Part shown: piece by piece, positions 17,247-26,007 of the stretch
Numbering within the stretch: the stretch's first letter is position 1
Layout of the letters: each line of letters opens with the position of its first letter
Source: Cryptosporangium minutisporangium
GTDB taxonomy: Bacteria; Actinomycetota; Actinomycetes; Mycobacteriales; Cryptosporangiaceae
NCBI RefSeq assembly: GCF_039536245.1
Contig: NZ_BAAAYN010000026.1
Coordinates: 120,105 to 184,104, forward strand
Direction of reading: 5' to 3'
Length of the DNA stretch: 64,000 nucleotides
Position numbers and translations under genes: made by a program
Notes under the pieces: model-generated
Seen by the model: the letters and a program-made list of their open reading frames with translations, nothing else
Told to the model about the DNA's origin: nothing
Databases searched by the model: none

Positions 17247-18530
17247 TTACCTCGACCCTTCTACAGCTGATGTAGCTGTCACAGCTGGTCCGGCGCCGGG
17301 CCCGTACGCACGGCGATTCGCTTCCGACCGCGCCCAACGCTCGGCGGAGAGAACGTCCTCGACGCTACCTGGCTCGTCCAATAGTTCGCCCGCGTCGGAT
17401 CCCGCTGTTTCAGCCGATTCGACCACAGAACGTACGGTGTCAACGATACCGGTGAACGGGAGCACACCGGCGAGGAAAGCGGCGACGCACTCTTCGTTGG
17501 CCGCGTTGAAGACGGCCGGGAGCAGCCCACCGGCCTGGCCCACCTCGCGGGCCAGGCGCACGGCCGGGAACGCGTCGTCGTCCAGCGGCTCGAACGTCCA
17601 GGTGGAGGCCTTCGTCCAGTCGACGGGGGTGGCGGCATCCGGCACGCGGTCCGGCCACGCCAGGCCGAGCGCGATCGGCAGCCGCATGTCCGGCGGGCTG
17701 ACCTGGGCGAGCGTCGACCCGTCGACGAACTCGACCATCGAGTGGACGAGCGATTGCGGGTGGACGACGACGTCCAGGCGGTCGTAGGGCAGGCCGAACA
17801 GTTCGTGCGCCTCGATCACCTCGAGCGCCTTGTTCACCATCGTGGCCGAGTTGATCGTGATGACCGGGCCCATCGACCACGTGGGGTGGGCGAGCGCGTC
17901 ATCGGGCGTGACGTCGGCGAGGTCGGCGCGCTTCCGCCCGCGGAACGGGCCGCCGCTGGCGGTGAGGATCAGCTTCCGCACCTCGGCGGCGGCACCGCCG
18001 CGCAGGCACTGCGCCAGCGCCGAGTGCTCGCTGTCGACCGGGACGATCTGCCCTGGCGCCGCGATCGCTCGGACCAGCGGGCCACCGGCGACCAGCGACT
18101 CCTTGTTGGCGAGCGCGAGAGTCCGTCCGGCCTTCAGCGCGGCGAGCGTCGGCGCCAGACCGATCGACCCGGTGATGCCGTTGAGCACCAGCCCGTTCTC
18201 CGCCATGGACCACGTGGCGAGTTCGGTCGCGGCGTCCGGGCCGGCGAGGATCTTCGGAAGGGCGAACCGGCCCTCGCTCCAACCACGACGCTGCGCCTCG
18301 GCGTAGAACGCGAGCTGGAGATCCTGGGCGGTGCTCGCCCGCGCGACCGCCACCGCCTCGACGCCGAACTCCAGCGCCTGGGCCGCCAGCAACTCGACCT
18401 GTGCACCGCCGCCGGCCAGACCGACCACCCGGAACCGGTCGGAGTGTCGGCGAATCATGTCGAGGGCCTGGGTGCCGATCGAGCCGGTACTACCGAGGAT
18501 GACCACCTCGCGCGAACTCATGGTGCCCAT
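17247..18530 (-). CDS. dxr: 1-deoxy-D-xylulose 5-phosphate reductoisomerase
   Basis: The 427-residue enzyme of the second MEP-pathway step, making 2-C-methylerythritol 4-phosphate with NADPH. Seen: nucleotide loop [27 protein letters not shown], the active-site block [15 protein letters not shown], and [18 protein letters not shown]. Two starts are plausible: ATG at 18530 (MGTMSSREV) and ATG at 18521 (MSSREV), neither with a strong ribosome site. It is probably first in the dxr-rseP-ispG operon. The residues after about 395, rich in serine and glutamate, extend beyond the usual core. Confidence 0.97.
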   Translation of the reverse strand: MGTMSSREVVILGSTGSIGTQALDMIRRHSDRFRVVGLAGGGAQVELLAAQALEFGVEAVAVARASTAQDLQLAFYAEAQRRGWSEGRFALPKILAGPDAATELATWSMAENGLVLNGITGSIGLAPTLAALKAGRTLALANKESLVAGGPLVRAIAAPGQIVPVDSEHSALAQCLRGGAAAEVRKLILTASGGPFRGRKRADLADVTPDDALAHPTWSMGPVITINSATMVNKALEVIEAHELFGLPYDRLDVVVHPQSLVHSMVEFVDGSTLAQVSPPDMRLPIALGLAWPDRVPDAATPVDWTKASTWTFEPLDDDAFPAVRLAREVGQAGGLLPAVFNAANEECVAAFLAGVLPFTGIVDTVRSVVESAETAGSDAGELLDEPGSVEDVLSAERWARSEANRRAYGPGAGPAVTATSAVEGSR

Positions 18531-18906
18531 TGTCCCGTACCGGGCCGCGGACCGCGCGGGCGGCCCAAATCGTTCTGCTGCTCGGTGTCCACATCTGAGC
18601 AGGTCAGACCGCAGAGGACGGGGTGGGCCGCCCGATCCGACGGGGGCTCCGCCGCCGAACCGTCCGGACCAGTCCGGACAGACAGGACGTCGAACTACAA
18701 ATCATCCGAACGGTTAGCGAGATCTCGGTCAATGACACTAACGATGAACAGTTCGCACTCGGGCGGTTACCGAAAGCCGCCGGGCTCGTTGAGCGGGATG
18801 GCAGGGCGGTTCCGCCGAGTCGATGGAGCACCGGGCGGCTCCTCGGCAGTCAGTACGGGACCGCCGCAGCGGAAGTTCGCGAGGGGGTCTTGGAGTCGTG
18901 ACTGTG
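18531..18906. other. Gene-free divergent region between dxr and the TetR gene
   Basis: 376 bp with no credible coding sequence. It holds a 10-bp palindrome CGAGATCTCG (18718-18727) followed at once by GTCAATGAC (18728-18736). Small palindromes of this kind between a TetR-type gene and its divergent neighbour are often operators, so this is the best candidate for an autoregulatory site. The flanking sequence is less GC-rich than its surroundings, as expected for promoters of dxr and the regulator. Confidence 0.45.
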
Positions 18907-19716
18907 ATGGTGAACCGTCGGGAGCGCGTCCGGGCGGCGACGGTCCAGGAAATTAAGGACGTGGCGCGGAGGCAGCTGGTCGGCGACGGGCCATCAGCGG
19001 TCTCGTTGCGGGCCATCGCCCGAGAGATGGGAATGACCGCACCGGCTTTGTACCGGTACTTCCCCAGTTTTGATCATCTAGTGCAGTCGTTGGTGACCGA
19101 TCTGTCGACGGAGCTGTGCGCGGCCGTGGAGCACGCCCGCGACCTGGCGTCGCCGGACGACGCCGGCGCGCGGCTGCTGGCGGTGTGTCGGGCGTTCCGT
19201 GCCTGGTCGGTCGGTCACCCGGCGGAGTTCGGGTTGATCTTCGGCGCGCCGACGCCGGGGTACGGCACCCCGGCCTACGGGGCCGGCCCGAGCGGGCTGA
19301 CGCCGACGCAGACCAGCCGGGCGGCGGCGAGCGACTCGGTCGGTTCGGACGGGGACGAGAGTGCGCCCGCGGCCGAGCGGCTGGACAACGGGGGTGCGCG
19401 GTTCGGCCGGCTGTTCCTGTCGGCCTTCGCGGACGTCTGGCGGGAGCGTCGATTCCCGACTCCGGACGCGGACGACCTGCCCCCGCGCCTCACCGAGCAG
19501 CTGGCGGCCTACCGTCAGCGGCTGGGCAGCACGCTCCCGCTGGGTGCGCTCGCGGTGGTGTTCGGCTGCTGGATGCGGCTCTACGGACTGGTCAGCCTCG
19601 AGGTCTTCAACCACATGAGCTTCGCGCTCGAGGACCCCGAGCCGTTCTTCGAGGGAGAGTTGGCGGAGATCGCGGCACGGCTGGGCATCACCGACGTCGA
19701 GCCGGCCCTACACTGA
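18907..19716 (+). CDS. TetR/AcrR family transcriptional regulator
   Basis: A 269-residue regulator. The N-terminal helix-turn-helix is clear: SLRAIAREMGMTAPALYRYFPSFDHL (residues about 37-62). The C-terminal ligand domain (WSVGHPAEFGLIFG, LEVFNHMSFALEDPEPFFEGEL) matches a common actinobacterial TetR subtype, interrupted near residues 120-165 by a glycine/serine-rich insertion. ATG at 18907 was chosen, but GTG at 18904 or 18898 is close and equally possible. It is divergent from dxr and upstream of the EAL-GAF gene. The ligand is unknown. Confidence 0.88.
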   Translation: MVNRRERVRAATVQEIKDVARRQLVGDGPSAVSLRAIAREMGMTAPALYRYFPSFDHLVQSLVTDLSTELCAAVEHARDLASPDDAGARLLAVCRAFRAWSVGHPAEFGLIFGAPTPGYGTPAYGAGPSGLTPTQTSRAAASDSVGSDGDESAPAAERLDNGGARFGRLFLSAFADVWRERRFPTPDADDLPPRLTEQLAAYRQRLGSTLPLGALAVVFGCWMRLYGLVSLEVFNHMSFALEDPEPFFEGELAEIAARLGITDVEPALH

Positions 19717-19787
19717 CCGCTTTCCACGCTCCGTCGGAGCGTGTCGGTGCGGAACCGGGCCGCACCGGGGTCCGTCTTGTCTCCAGT

Positions 19788-19855
19788 GAACTCTTTTCGA
19801 CCGGCGGCTGCCGAGGTCGCTCGACCGCGAGGGTAGGTCGGAGGTCGAAAGAGCT
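19788..19855. repeat. Dispersed intergenic repeat, copy B
   Basis: About 68 bp between the TetR gene and the EAL gene. Its ends are inverted: CTCTTTTCGACC at 19791-19802 and GGTCGAAAGAG near 19843-19853, with one bulged T. The interior shares TTCGACCGGC and GAGGTCGCTCGA with copy A. The reverse complement of copy C aligns along its whole length. The paired ends predict a hairpin in RNA. Confidence 0.7.
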
Positions 19856-19888
19856 CCTGAGCTCCAGCCCGGAGGGGAGCGCACGCCG

Positions 19889-21355
19889 GTGAACCTGCGC
19901 GCCGCGGACCTCGGATGCGGCCACGCGGCCGTGCTCCGAGGAGCCGCCGGTCCGGTTACGACCGTGCCGACCAGCAGTTCGGCGCAGCCCCACACTCCGG
20001 CGCCTCGGCGCCGGAGTGGCCGGCGTCCGGGTCCGGCGGACGTCCGGCGGCTGCTGGCCGACGCACCCGGTGACGGCGACCGAGGGCCCCAGGTCTACGC
20101 CCAACCGATCCTCGACCTGGTGTCGGGCGCGTTGAGCGGCTACGAGGCGCTCGCCCGGTTCCGACGTTTCCCGGCGGCAACGCCGGACGACTGGTTCGCC
20201 GCCGCCCACCGGGCCGGCATCGGCGCCCAGTTGGAGGCCTACACCGTCGGCAAAGCGCTCGAACTGGGTGCGCGGCGTCCGGCGGGAACCGTGTTGTCGG
20301 TGAACGTGAGCCCGAGCGTCATCGACTCACCGGAACTGCAGGCGGTCCTGCCGGACGACCTGACCGGTCTGCAGTTCGAGGTCACCGAGCACGAACTGGC
20401 CCACGACGGCGTCGAGTTGCTCGCCGCGCTGGACCGGCTTCGCCGTCGGGGTGCGCGGATCGCGGTGGACGACGTCGGCGCGGGCTTCGCCGGCTTCAAG
20501 CGGCTGGTCACGGTGGCGCCGGACGTCCTCAAGCTCGACCGGACGGTGGTCGCCGGGGTCAGCCGGGAGCCACGCAAAGTGGCGCTGGTCGAGGCGATCG
20601 TGCACTTCGGGGCACGAACCGGTGCCCGGGTGTGCGCGGAGGGCCTGGAGACCGTCGAGGATCTCGCGGCGGTGACGGATCTCGCGGTCGGGCTCGGGCA
20701 GGGCTGGCTGATCGGACGCCCGACCGCGGAGTTCGCGGCCGTCGACCCGGTCGCCAGACAGGCGTGGACGGCGGGTCAACCGGGCGCAGGCCGGGCACCC
20801 GGCCTGCGCCCGAGACAACTGCCCGACCTCGCCGAGGTGCTGGAGAGCCTCGCCGAGGTCCGGACGCTCGACGCGGCCGCCGCCGTTCTCGCCGGCGCCG
20901 CGACGCTGCTGGGGTGCCAGGCCATCGGGCTGGCGGTGCTGGAGCCGGCCGCCTCCGCAGCCGATCAGCCCCTGCTACGCCTGCTGACGCCGGAGGGTGC
21001 GCCGGATCCCCACGCCGATCGTCCGGGCGGGCCGGGGTGGCCGTGGCCGCTACGGCGGGCGCCGATCGCACAGCAGGTCGTGGAGGAGCGAGCGGTCGGT
21101 CAGGTGCTCGCCAGTGCCGTCGCGCCGGACACCGCGGAGTGCACCTGGCTCACCGCCACCGGAACTCGGTCGATGGTGCTCTTCCCGCTGGTGTCGGCGG
21201 GGCGCGCGGTGGGTCTGCTGGTCTGCGGACGGCGCCACGAACATCCCTGGAGCCGAGCGGAGCTGCGCCCGGCGCGGACCGTCGCCGCAGCCGCCGGTGC
21301 GGTGGTCGCCGCGCTCACGCCTCCCGGATGCCCCACGGAGAACCGTAGGCAGTGA
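19889..21355 (+). CDS. EAL-domain cyclic-di-GMP phosphodiesterase with C-terminal GAF domain
   Basis: A 488-residue soluble protein. The EAL domain (about residues 62-290) keeps YEALARF, NVSPS, EVTEHEL, LKLDR, AEGLET and GQGW, so the metal and substrate residues of active c-di-GMP phosphodiesterases are mostly there. The DDFGTG loop is altered to DDVGAG but both aspartates remain. A GAF-like sensor domain follows (about 310-470: CQAIGLAVLEP, FPLVSAGRAVGLLVCG). There is no GGDEF domain and no membrane segment. GTG at 19889 follows GGAGGGGAG nine bases upstream. Its last 41 bp overlap the 3' end of the convergent dehydrogenase gene. Confidence 0.87.
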   Translation: MNLRAADLGCGHAAVLRGAAGPVTTVPTSSSAQPHTPAPRRRSGRRPGPADVRRLLADAPGDGDRGPQVYAQPILDLVSGALSGYEALARFRRFPAATPDDWFAAAHRAGIGAQLEAYTVGKALELGARRPAGTVLSVNVSPSVIDSPELQAVLPDDLTGLQFEVTEHELAHDGVELLAALDRLRRRGARIAVDDVGAGFAGFKRLVTVAPDVLKLDRTVVAGVSREPRKVALVEAIVHFGARTGARVCAEGLETVEDLAAVTDLAVGLGQGWLIGRPTAEFAAVDPVARQAWTAGQPGAGRAPGLRPRQLPDLAEVLESLAEVRTLDAAAAVLAGAATLLGCQAIGLAVLEPAASAADQPLLRLLTPEGAPDPHADRPGGPGWPWPLRRAPIAQQVVEERAVGQVLASAVAPDTAECTWLTATGTRSMVLFPLVSAGRAVGLLVCGRRHEHPWSRAELRPARTVAAAAGAVVAALTPPGCPTENRRQ

Positions 21356-22529
21356 GCAGGTCGAGGAACGGCACCGCGTCGAACGCCTCGGGGCCGAGGA
21401 CGCCGGTCCCCGACCAGACCCCCGACGCCAATAGCTCCAGCGCGACCACCGGGTTGACCGCGGTCTGCCAGACCACGGCCTGCGCCCCGTACTCCGCCAT
21501 CGTCCAAGCGTTGTCGACGACGTGGTGCAGGTACACCTCGCGTGGACGCCCGTCGACGCCGGTGCCGGTCACCCAGGTACCGGCGCAGGTCTTGCCGCTC
21601 ATCCGGTCGCCGAGCGTCGCCGGGTCGGGCAGGCAGGCCGCGACGACGTCCCGCGGCGAGACCTCGACACCCCCGACCCGCACCGGGGTCGTCCGGTCGA
21701 GCCCGAGCTGATGGAGCGTCTTGAGGACGCCGATGAACTCCGCACCGAGCCCGTACTTGAACGTCACTCGCTTCGCCCCGACCCAGCGCGGGATGAGCAG
21801 GACTTCTTCGTGCTCGACGTTCACGCACTCCACCGGGCCGATGTCGGCCGGGAAGTCGAAGATCTCCGGCTCGCTGAACGGCTCGGTGGTGAACCAGCCC
21901 CGACCGGCCTCGTAGACGACCGGGGGGTTGAGGCACTCCTCGATCGTCGTCCAGATGGAGAACGAGGGCGCGAAGATCGGCTCGCCGTCGTCGCCGGTCA
22001 CCACCAGGTTCGCGCCGTCCCGAATCCCGATCTCGTCGATCTCGCTGAAGAGGTGGTCGGCGGCGTACCGCGCGAACACGTCGGAGAGCCCGGGCTCGAC
22101 GCCCATGCCGACCAGCGCGAGCCGCCCGGCGTCCTTCCAGGCCGGTTCGGCGGCGAACTGGGCCTCCCCCAGCGCGGTACCGACCTGCCGGTACGGCTCG
22201 GTCGGGTGCGGCGCGGAGAGCGACATCGCCATGTCGAGGTAGTCGACGCCGGCGCTCTGGGCGGCGGCGAAAATCGGAAGCACGAAGCGGGGGTCGACGG
22301 CGTTGAGCACGTGGGTGATCCGGTGCTCGGCGATCAGGGCCTCGATCGCGGCCTGGTCCGAGGCGTCGACGGCGGCGGCCGCGAAACGGGGGTCGGCCGC
22401 GGGCAGGGCCCGGGCGGCCCGCGCTGGGTCGTAGTCGGCGACCACCATCGCCTCGAAGAACTCCCGGCGGGCGGCGATCGCGGCGACCGCGCTGCCCACT
22501 CCACCCGCTCCGACCACTAATACGCGCAT
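21315..22529 (-). CDS. Saccharopine dehydrogenase-like oxidoreductase
   Basis: A 404-residue enzyme starting with an NAD(P)-binding Rossmann motif, MRVLVVGAGGVGSAVAAIA, followed by the catalytic/substrate domain of saccharopine dehydrogenase-like and homospermidine synthase-like proteins (VLNAVDPRFVLPIF, LDMAMSLS, VGMGVEPGLSDVFARYAAD). The substrate is not evident. ATG at 22529 has GGGGAGG nine bases upstream; the open frame beyond it is spurious. It lies 131 bp after a small unknown gene in a probable operon with the MBL-Rieske gene. The convergent EAL gene overlaps its 3' end. Confidence 0.85.
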   Translation of the reverse strand: MRVLVVGAGGVGSAVAAIAARREFFEAMVVADYDPARAARALPAADPRFAAAAVDASDQAAIEALIAEHRITHVLNAVDPRFVLPIFAAAQSAGVDYLDMAMSLSAPHPTEPYRQVGTALGEAQFAAEPAWKDAGRLALVGMGVEPGLSDVFARYAADHLFSEIDEIGIRDGANLVVTGDDGEPIFAPSFSIWTTIEECLNPPVVYEAGRGWFTTEPFSEPEIFDFPADIGPVECVNVEHEEVLLIPRWVGAKRVTFKYGLGAEFIGVLKTLHQLGLDRTTPVRVGGVEVSPRDVVAACLPDPATLGDRMSGKTCAGTWVTGTGVDGRPREVYLHHVVDNAWTMAEYGAQAVVWQTAVNPVVALELLASGVWSGTGVLGPEAFDAVPFLDLLTAYGSPWGIREA

Positions 22530-22660
22530 GTCGCTCAGCCTCCCCAGGCATCGCTCGCCACGATAACCGTGGCGCCGAACACCTGTCACCACCGCTTGCG
22601 CATGTATCTGCCGCGAACACCGCAGATTCCGTACCGCATGGGTAGTCCACGAGGAGCGGG

Positions 22661-23056
22661 TCAGGCGGTGGTGAGCACCAGCTCGTGGTCGGGAGGCACC
22701 GCGCCGACCAGCGTGCGGAACGCCCCGAACTCGTGCTGCTCCGCCGCGCTCTCCGCGTACGGCGAGATCCGGCTCAGCTCGGTGACGGCCATCCGGATCT
22801 CCAACGGGCCGAACACCACGTCGCCCTCCGCGGACCACAGTGCGTCCAGCGTCCGCGTCCACCCCTCGGGGACGCGCCCGAGCACCGTGAAGAAGTCGGG
22901 CCCGAGGACGAGCGCGGGCTCCTCCGTCGCCGACGGCTTGCGTCGGAACAGGCCGGCCAGCCCACCCTTCCGCACCGGCCGGACAGCGACGCTCAGCCGC
23001 CGGCCGGTCGGCCCCGGAGGATCAGCCGGTAGATCGCCGTCGGAGGGAGCAGCCAC
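22661..23056 (-). CDS. Unknown protein following the MBL-Rieske gene
   Basis: A 131-residue soluble protein not recognised as a named family. A proline-rich N-terminus and a basic stretch (VRPVRKGGLAGLFRRK) precede a compact part with FFTVLGRVPEGWTRTLDALW and GPLEIRMAVTELSRISPYAESA. The GTG start directly abuts the stop of the MBL-Rieske gene (no gap), which supports translation from the same mRNA. Codon use matches its neighbours. A role linked to the MBL-Rieske enzyme is only suggested by position. Confidence 0.65.
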   Translation of the reverse strand: MAAPSDGDLPADPPGPTGRRLSVAVRPVRKGGLAGLFRRKPSATEEPALVLGPDFFTVLGRVPEGWTRTLDALWSAEGDVVFGPLEIRMAVTELSRISPYAESAAEQHEFGAFRTLVGAVPPDHELVLTTA

Positions 23057-24610
23057 TCAGGCCTGCGCCGCCGCGGTCTCTCCCGCCGGGCTGCTCCGCA
23101 GGGGATGCCCGACCGACGTGAGACACGAGCCGTCCTTCAAACGCCACTTCCACCCGTGCATCTGGCAGGTGAGGACGCCGTCCTCCACTTTCCCGAACCG
23201 CTGCAGGTCGGCCTTCAGGTGCGGGCACCGCCGCTGCACCACCCAGCCGTCGAGCTCGGTGTCCTCGTCGTCGGTGCTCTGCTCGGCGTACCAGCCCTCG
23301 GCGTAGTTGAGGCGCTCCTCACCGAGGCACTTGAAGAACGCGTAGACGAACTCGTTGTACGGGCCGACCCGTGCCGCCGAGAACCGGCACGAGAGGAACA
23401 GGCTGTTCACCCAGTCGATCTCGTGGATCGCGACCAGGTGCTCCAGCAGTTCCCGCGGAGCCGAGAAGCGGTACCGCGCCCGCTCCCCGTCCCACGCCCG
23501 GAACTCCCGCGCCACGAAGTCGAGCACCATGTCGACGTCGCCGCGCTCGGCGTCGACCGCGGTGAGCCGCACCGGGCCGTTGATGCCCTCGGCCATCTTG
23601 TCGGCCTGCCGCATCAGCGGCTCGATCCACTCCTTGAGCGCGGGCAGCAGGTCGATCTCCGGGTGCGCCCAGCTCGCCTTCTCGGCCTCGAGCACGTCCT
23701 TCTTGCGTGCCGCGTAGGCCCGCAGGTACGGCTCCTTGTTCTCGCCGAACACCGTCGCCGGGTCGTACGGGTGAGCGACCGGAGCGCCGTCGGCGGCGAA
23801 GTCGCAGACCGACCCGGGCAGCAGCAGCCGCCCGTTGTCGTAGCCCTTCTCCGCCATGTGGTCGAGGAAGACCTGCTGGTCGGGGAAGATGTTGCCGGGA
23901 TCGGTGCCGAGGTCGTTGAACTGCCAGAGCTGCTCGTCGAGGAAGCACGGCGGCCCCGCGATCGGCACGACCCAGGTGGCCTTGAGGTCGTCGATGTACC
24001 GGATCGTCCGGTCGAACTGACGCGCCCGCTTCTGTTCGCCGAAGACCTGCTTGGCGTGGTCGGTGAGCTCGTACACCATCGGGTACCAGATTGCCCCGGA
24101 GTACTGCAGCATGTGGATGTCGACGTGGCCGAGCTCGGCGAACGCCGACAGCTCGGTGGGTCGGGCGTCGTTCTGGTTCAGCAGCTTCGTCGTGCCGTCG
24201 TCGAGCCAGAGCGACGAGTCACCGATCGGCCCGTCGGTCGGCGAGATCAGCGCCTGGATCATCACCTTCAGACCGTCGAGGTCGTGGACCACACCGTTGG
24301 TCGTCCGGAAGATCTTCGTGAAGCCCAGGTCGCGCAGGGCGTCGTGGAGCTCGTCGGTGGGGTACTCCGGCAGCAGCACGGTGGCCGACTTGGAGATCCG
24401 CTTCAGGTTCTCCGGGTCGTAGTGGTCGCGGTGCAGGTGCGACACGTAGAGGTAGTCGACCTTGCCGATCTCGTCCCAGTCGAGCTCGGAGTTGTCCGGG
24501 AACGGGAACCACGACCCGAAGTACGCCGGGTTAACCCACGGATCGCAGAGCACACTGCCGTGAGCGGTCTCGATCAGGGCACTCGCGTGGCCCAGGCCCG
24601 TCACTCGCAC
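23057..24610 (-). CDS. Metallo-beta-lactamase-fold hydrolase fused to a C-terminal Rieske domain
   Basis: A 517-residue protein. The N-terminal MBL fold has the dinuclear metal motif HLHRDHYD near residues 56-63 and resembles UlaG-type hydrolases. The C-terminus carries a Rieske [2Fe-2S] site, CPHL near residue 459 and CQMHGWKW about 20 residues later, giving the C-x-H...C-x2-H ligand set. CMP-N-acetylneuraminate hydroxylase combines the same two modules in the opposite order. The substrate is unknown, and an oxidative or electron-transfer role is inferred from the Rieske cluster. The GTG start opens a probable three-gene operon with the small unknown protein and the saccharopine dehydrogenase-like enzyme. 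Confidence 0.8.
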   Translation of the reverse strand: MRVTGLGHASALIETAHGSVLCDPWVNPAYFGSWFPFPDNSELDWDEIGKVDYLYVSHLHRDHYDPENLKRISKSATVLLPEYPTDELHDALRDLGFTKIFRTTNGVVHDLDGLKVMIQALISPTDGPIGDSSLWLDDGTTKLLNQNDARPTELSAFAELGHVDIHMLQYSGAIWYPMVYELTDHAKQVFGEQKRARQFDRTIRYIDDLKATWVVPIAGPPCFLDEQLWQFNDLGTDPGNIFPDQQVFLDHMAEKGYDNGRLLLPGSVCDFAADGAPVAHPYDPATVFGENKEPYLRAYAARKKDVLEAEKASWAHPEIDLLPALKEWIEPLMRQADKMAEGINGPVRLTAVDAERGDVDMVLDFVAREFRAWDGERARYRFSAPRELLEHLVAIHEIDWVNSLFLSCRFSAARVGPYNEFVYAFFKCLGEERLNYAEGWYAEQSTDDEDTELDGWVVQRRCPHLKADLQRFGKVEDGVLTCQMHGWKWRLKDGSCLTSVGHPLRSSPAGETAAAQA

Positions 24611-24683
24611 AGCGTTCCGACCCTCCCGCGGCGAGCGACGTCGCCACCATCAACCGACTCCTGTTCGGCCTCCTACCGTAGCC

Positions 24684-24712
24684 GTGAGGTGGTGTTCCCG
24701 AAAAACCAGCGC
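24684..24712. repeat. Short dispersed motif with TTCCCGAA core, copy 1
   Basis: The motif GTGAGGTGGTGTTCCCGAAA continues AAACCAGCGC. Near-identical copies occur at 58798-58823 (same strand) and 58115-58138 (opposite strand). The core is a small inverted repeat (TTC-CC-GAA). Here it sits in the divergent gap between the MBL-Rieske gene and the RsmC-like gene, so it could be an operator or a fragment of a repeat element. Confidence 0.55.
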
Positions 24713-24784
24713 TCGCGGCGGGCGGAGGGGGGCGGTCTTCCCGGAAAGCCGCCGCACGGTCGCCTCCACTAGGGTGGAGTCACT

Positions 24785-25390
24785 GTGGGGGAGCATTACT
24801 TTTCGTCCGAACCGACCGCCGCGAGCGCGCCGCGCCGCGTGCGGCTGGCTCTGCGGGACGTACAGGTCGGCCTGGCCACCGACAGCGGCGTCTTCTCCCC
24901 CACCGCCGTCGACGCCGGCACGCTCGTCCTGCTGGAGACCGTGCCGCCTCCGCCGTCCACCGGCGACCTGCTCGATCTCGGCTGCGGCTACGGGCCGATC
25001 ACGATCACGCTGGCCCGGCGCGCCCCAGACGCCACGGTCTGGGGGGTCGACGTCAACGAGCGCGCCCGCGAGCTGGCCAGGACCAACGCCGCGAGCGCCG
25101 GCTGCGCGGGCGTCCGCATCGAAGCGCCGGACGACGTTCCGGACACGGTGCGCTTCGCCACCATCTGGTCGAACCCGCCGATCAAAGTGGGCAAGGGCGT
25201 GCTGCACGGCATGCTCCGGCAGTGGCTGCCGCGCCTCACCGCGGACGGCGTGGCGTACCTCGTCGTCCAACGGCATCTCGGCGCGGACTCGCTGCACCGC
25301 TGGCTGGACACCGAGGGATTCCCGACCGAGCGGCTAGCCTCTCGCAAGGGATATCGAATCCTGACCGTTCGAGCGAAAGAAGCCTCGTGA
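24785..25390 (+). CDS. RsmC-like class I SAM methyltransferase
   Basis: A 201-residue methyltransferase with motif I LLDLGCGYGPITITLA and the catalytic motif WSNPPIKVGK, the NPP(F/I) signature of N-methylating rRNA enzymes of the RsmC/RlmG type (guanine N2 in 16S or 23S rRNA). It is about the size of the single-domain actinobacterial versions. The GTG start at 24785 and the stop at 25390 overlap the next gene (GTGA), making a translationally coupled pair of RNA-modification genes. The exact target nucleotide is not known. Confidence 0.87.
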   Translation: MGEHYFSSEPTAASAPRRVRLALRDVQVGLATDSGVFSPTAVDAGTLVLLETVPPPPSTGDLLDLGCGYGPITITLARRAPDATVWGVDVNERARELARTNAASAGCAGVRIEAPDDVPDTVRFATIWSNPPIKVGKGVLHGMLRQWLPRLTADGVAYLVVQRHLGADSLHRWLDTEGFPTERLASRKGYRILTVRAKEAS

Positions 25391-26007
25391 CCCGCCCCAT
25401 CCACCAGCTCCGCGGTACCGAGCTCAAGCGGCTGCACCGCACCTGGCGCCGCCGCAGCGACAGCCGGCTCGCGCTGCTGCTGGACGACGTCGGCAACCCG
25501 TACAACGTCGGCTCGATCACCCGGTCGGCGGCGGCGTTCGGCGTCGATCACCTCTATCTGTCCGGTTCGTCGGTGTCGCCGCGGGCGCCGAAGGCGGCCA
25601 AGACCGCGCTCGGCACCGACCGGTACCTGCAGTGGTCCGAACACGCCACGATCACCGAGGCGATCACCGCTGCCCGTGCGGACGGCTACCGGGTCGTGGG
25701 GATCGAGCTCGCCGATCCAGCTGCACCGCTGGCCGACCTGAAGCTGGCCGCAGACGTCTGCCTGGTGCTCGGGCACGAGGAGCGTGGCATCTCGGCGACC
25801 GGCCTGGCCGAGTGCGACGCCATCGGCTACGTGCCGCTGATCGGACGGGTGGGCTCGCTCAACGTCGCGACCGCGGCGGCGATCGCCTGCTACGAGGTGC
25901 GGCGGCAAGGCTGGGCCGAGAGCGGCGCCGACGACCAGGACGGGGCCGACCAGGACGGGGCCGACCAGGACGAGGCCGACCAGGACGAGGGCGACGACCT
26001 CGGATGA
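25387..26007 (+). CDS. SpoU/TrmH family RNA 2'-O-methyltransferase
   Basis: A 206-residue SPOUT methyltransferase. The three SPOUT motifs are visible: LDDVGNPYNVGSITRSAAAF, LVLGHEERGIS and GYVPLIGRVGSLNVATAAAI. The GTG start overlaps the stop of the RsmC-like gene. The C-terminus ends in about four tandem DQDGA/DQDEA-type pentapeptides, an acidic tail encoded by a 15-bp direct repeat at about 25,935-25,990. Its stop overlaps the GH9 start (ATGA). Whether it modifies tRNA or rRNA cannot be decided. Confidence 0.88.
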   Translation: MTRPIHQLRGTELKRLHRTWRRRSDSRLALLLDDVGNPYNVGSITRSAAAFGVDHLYLSGSSVSPRAPKAAKTALGTDRYLQWSEHATITEAITAARADGYRVVGIELADPAAPLADLKLAADVCLVLGHEERGISATGLAECDAIGYVPLIGRVGSLNVATAAAIACYEVRRQGWAESGADDQDGADQDGADQDEADQDEGDDLG

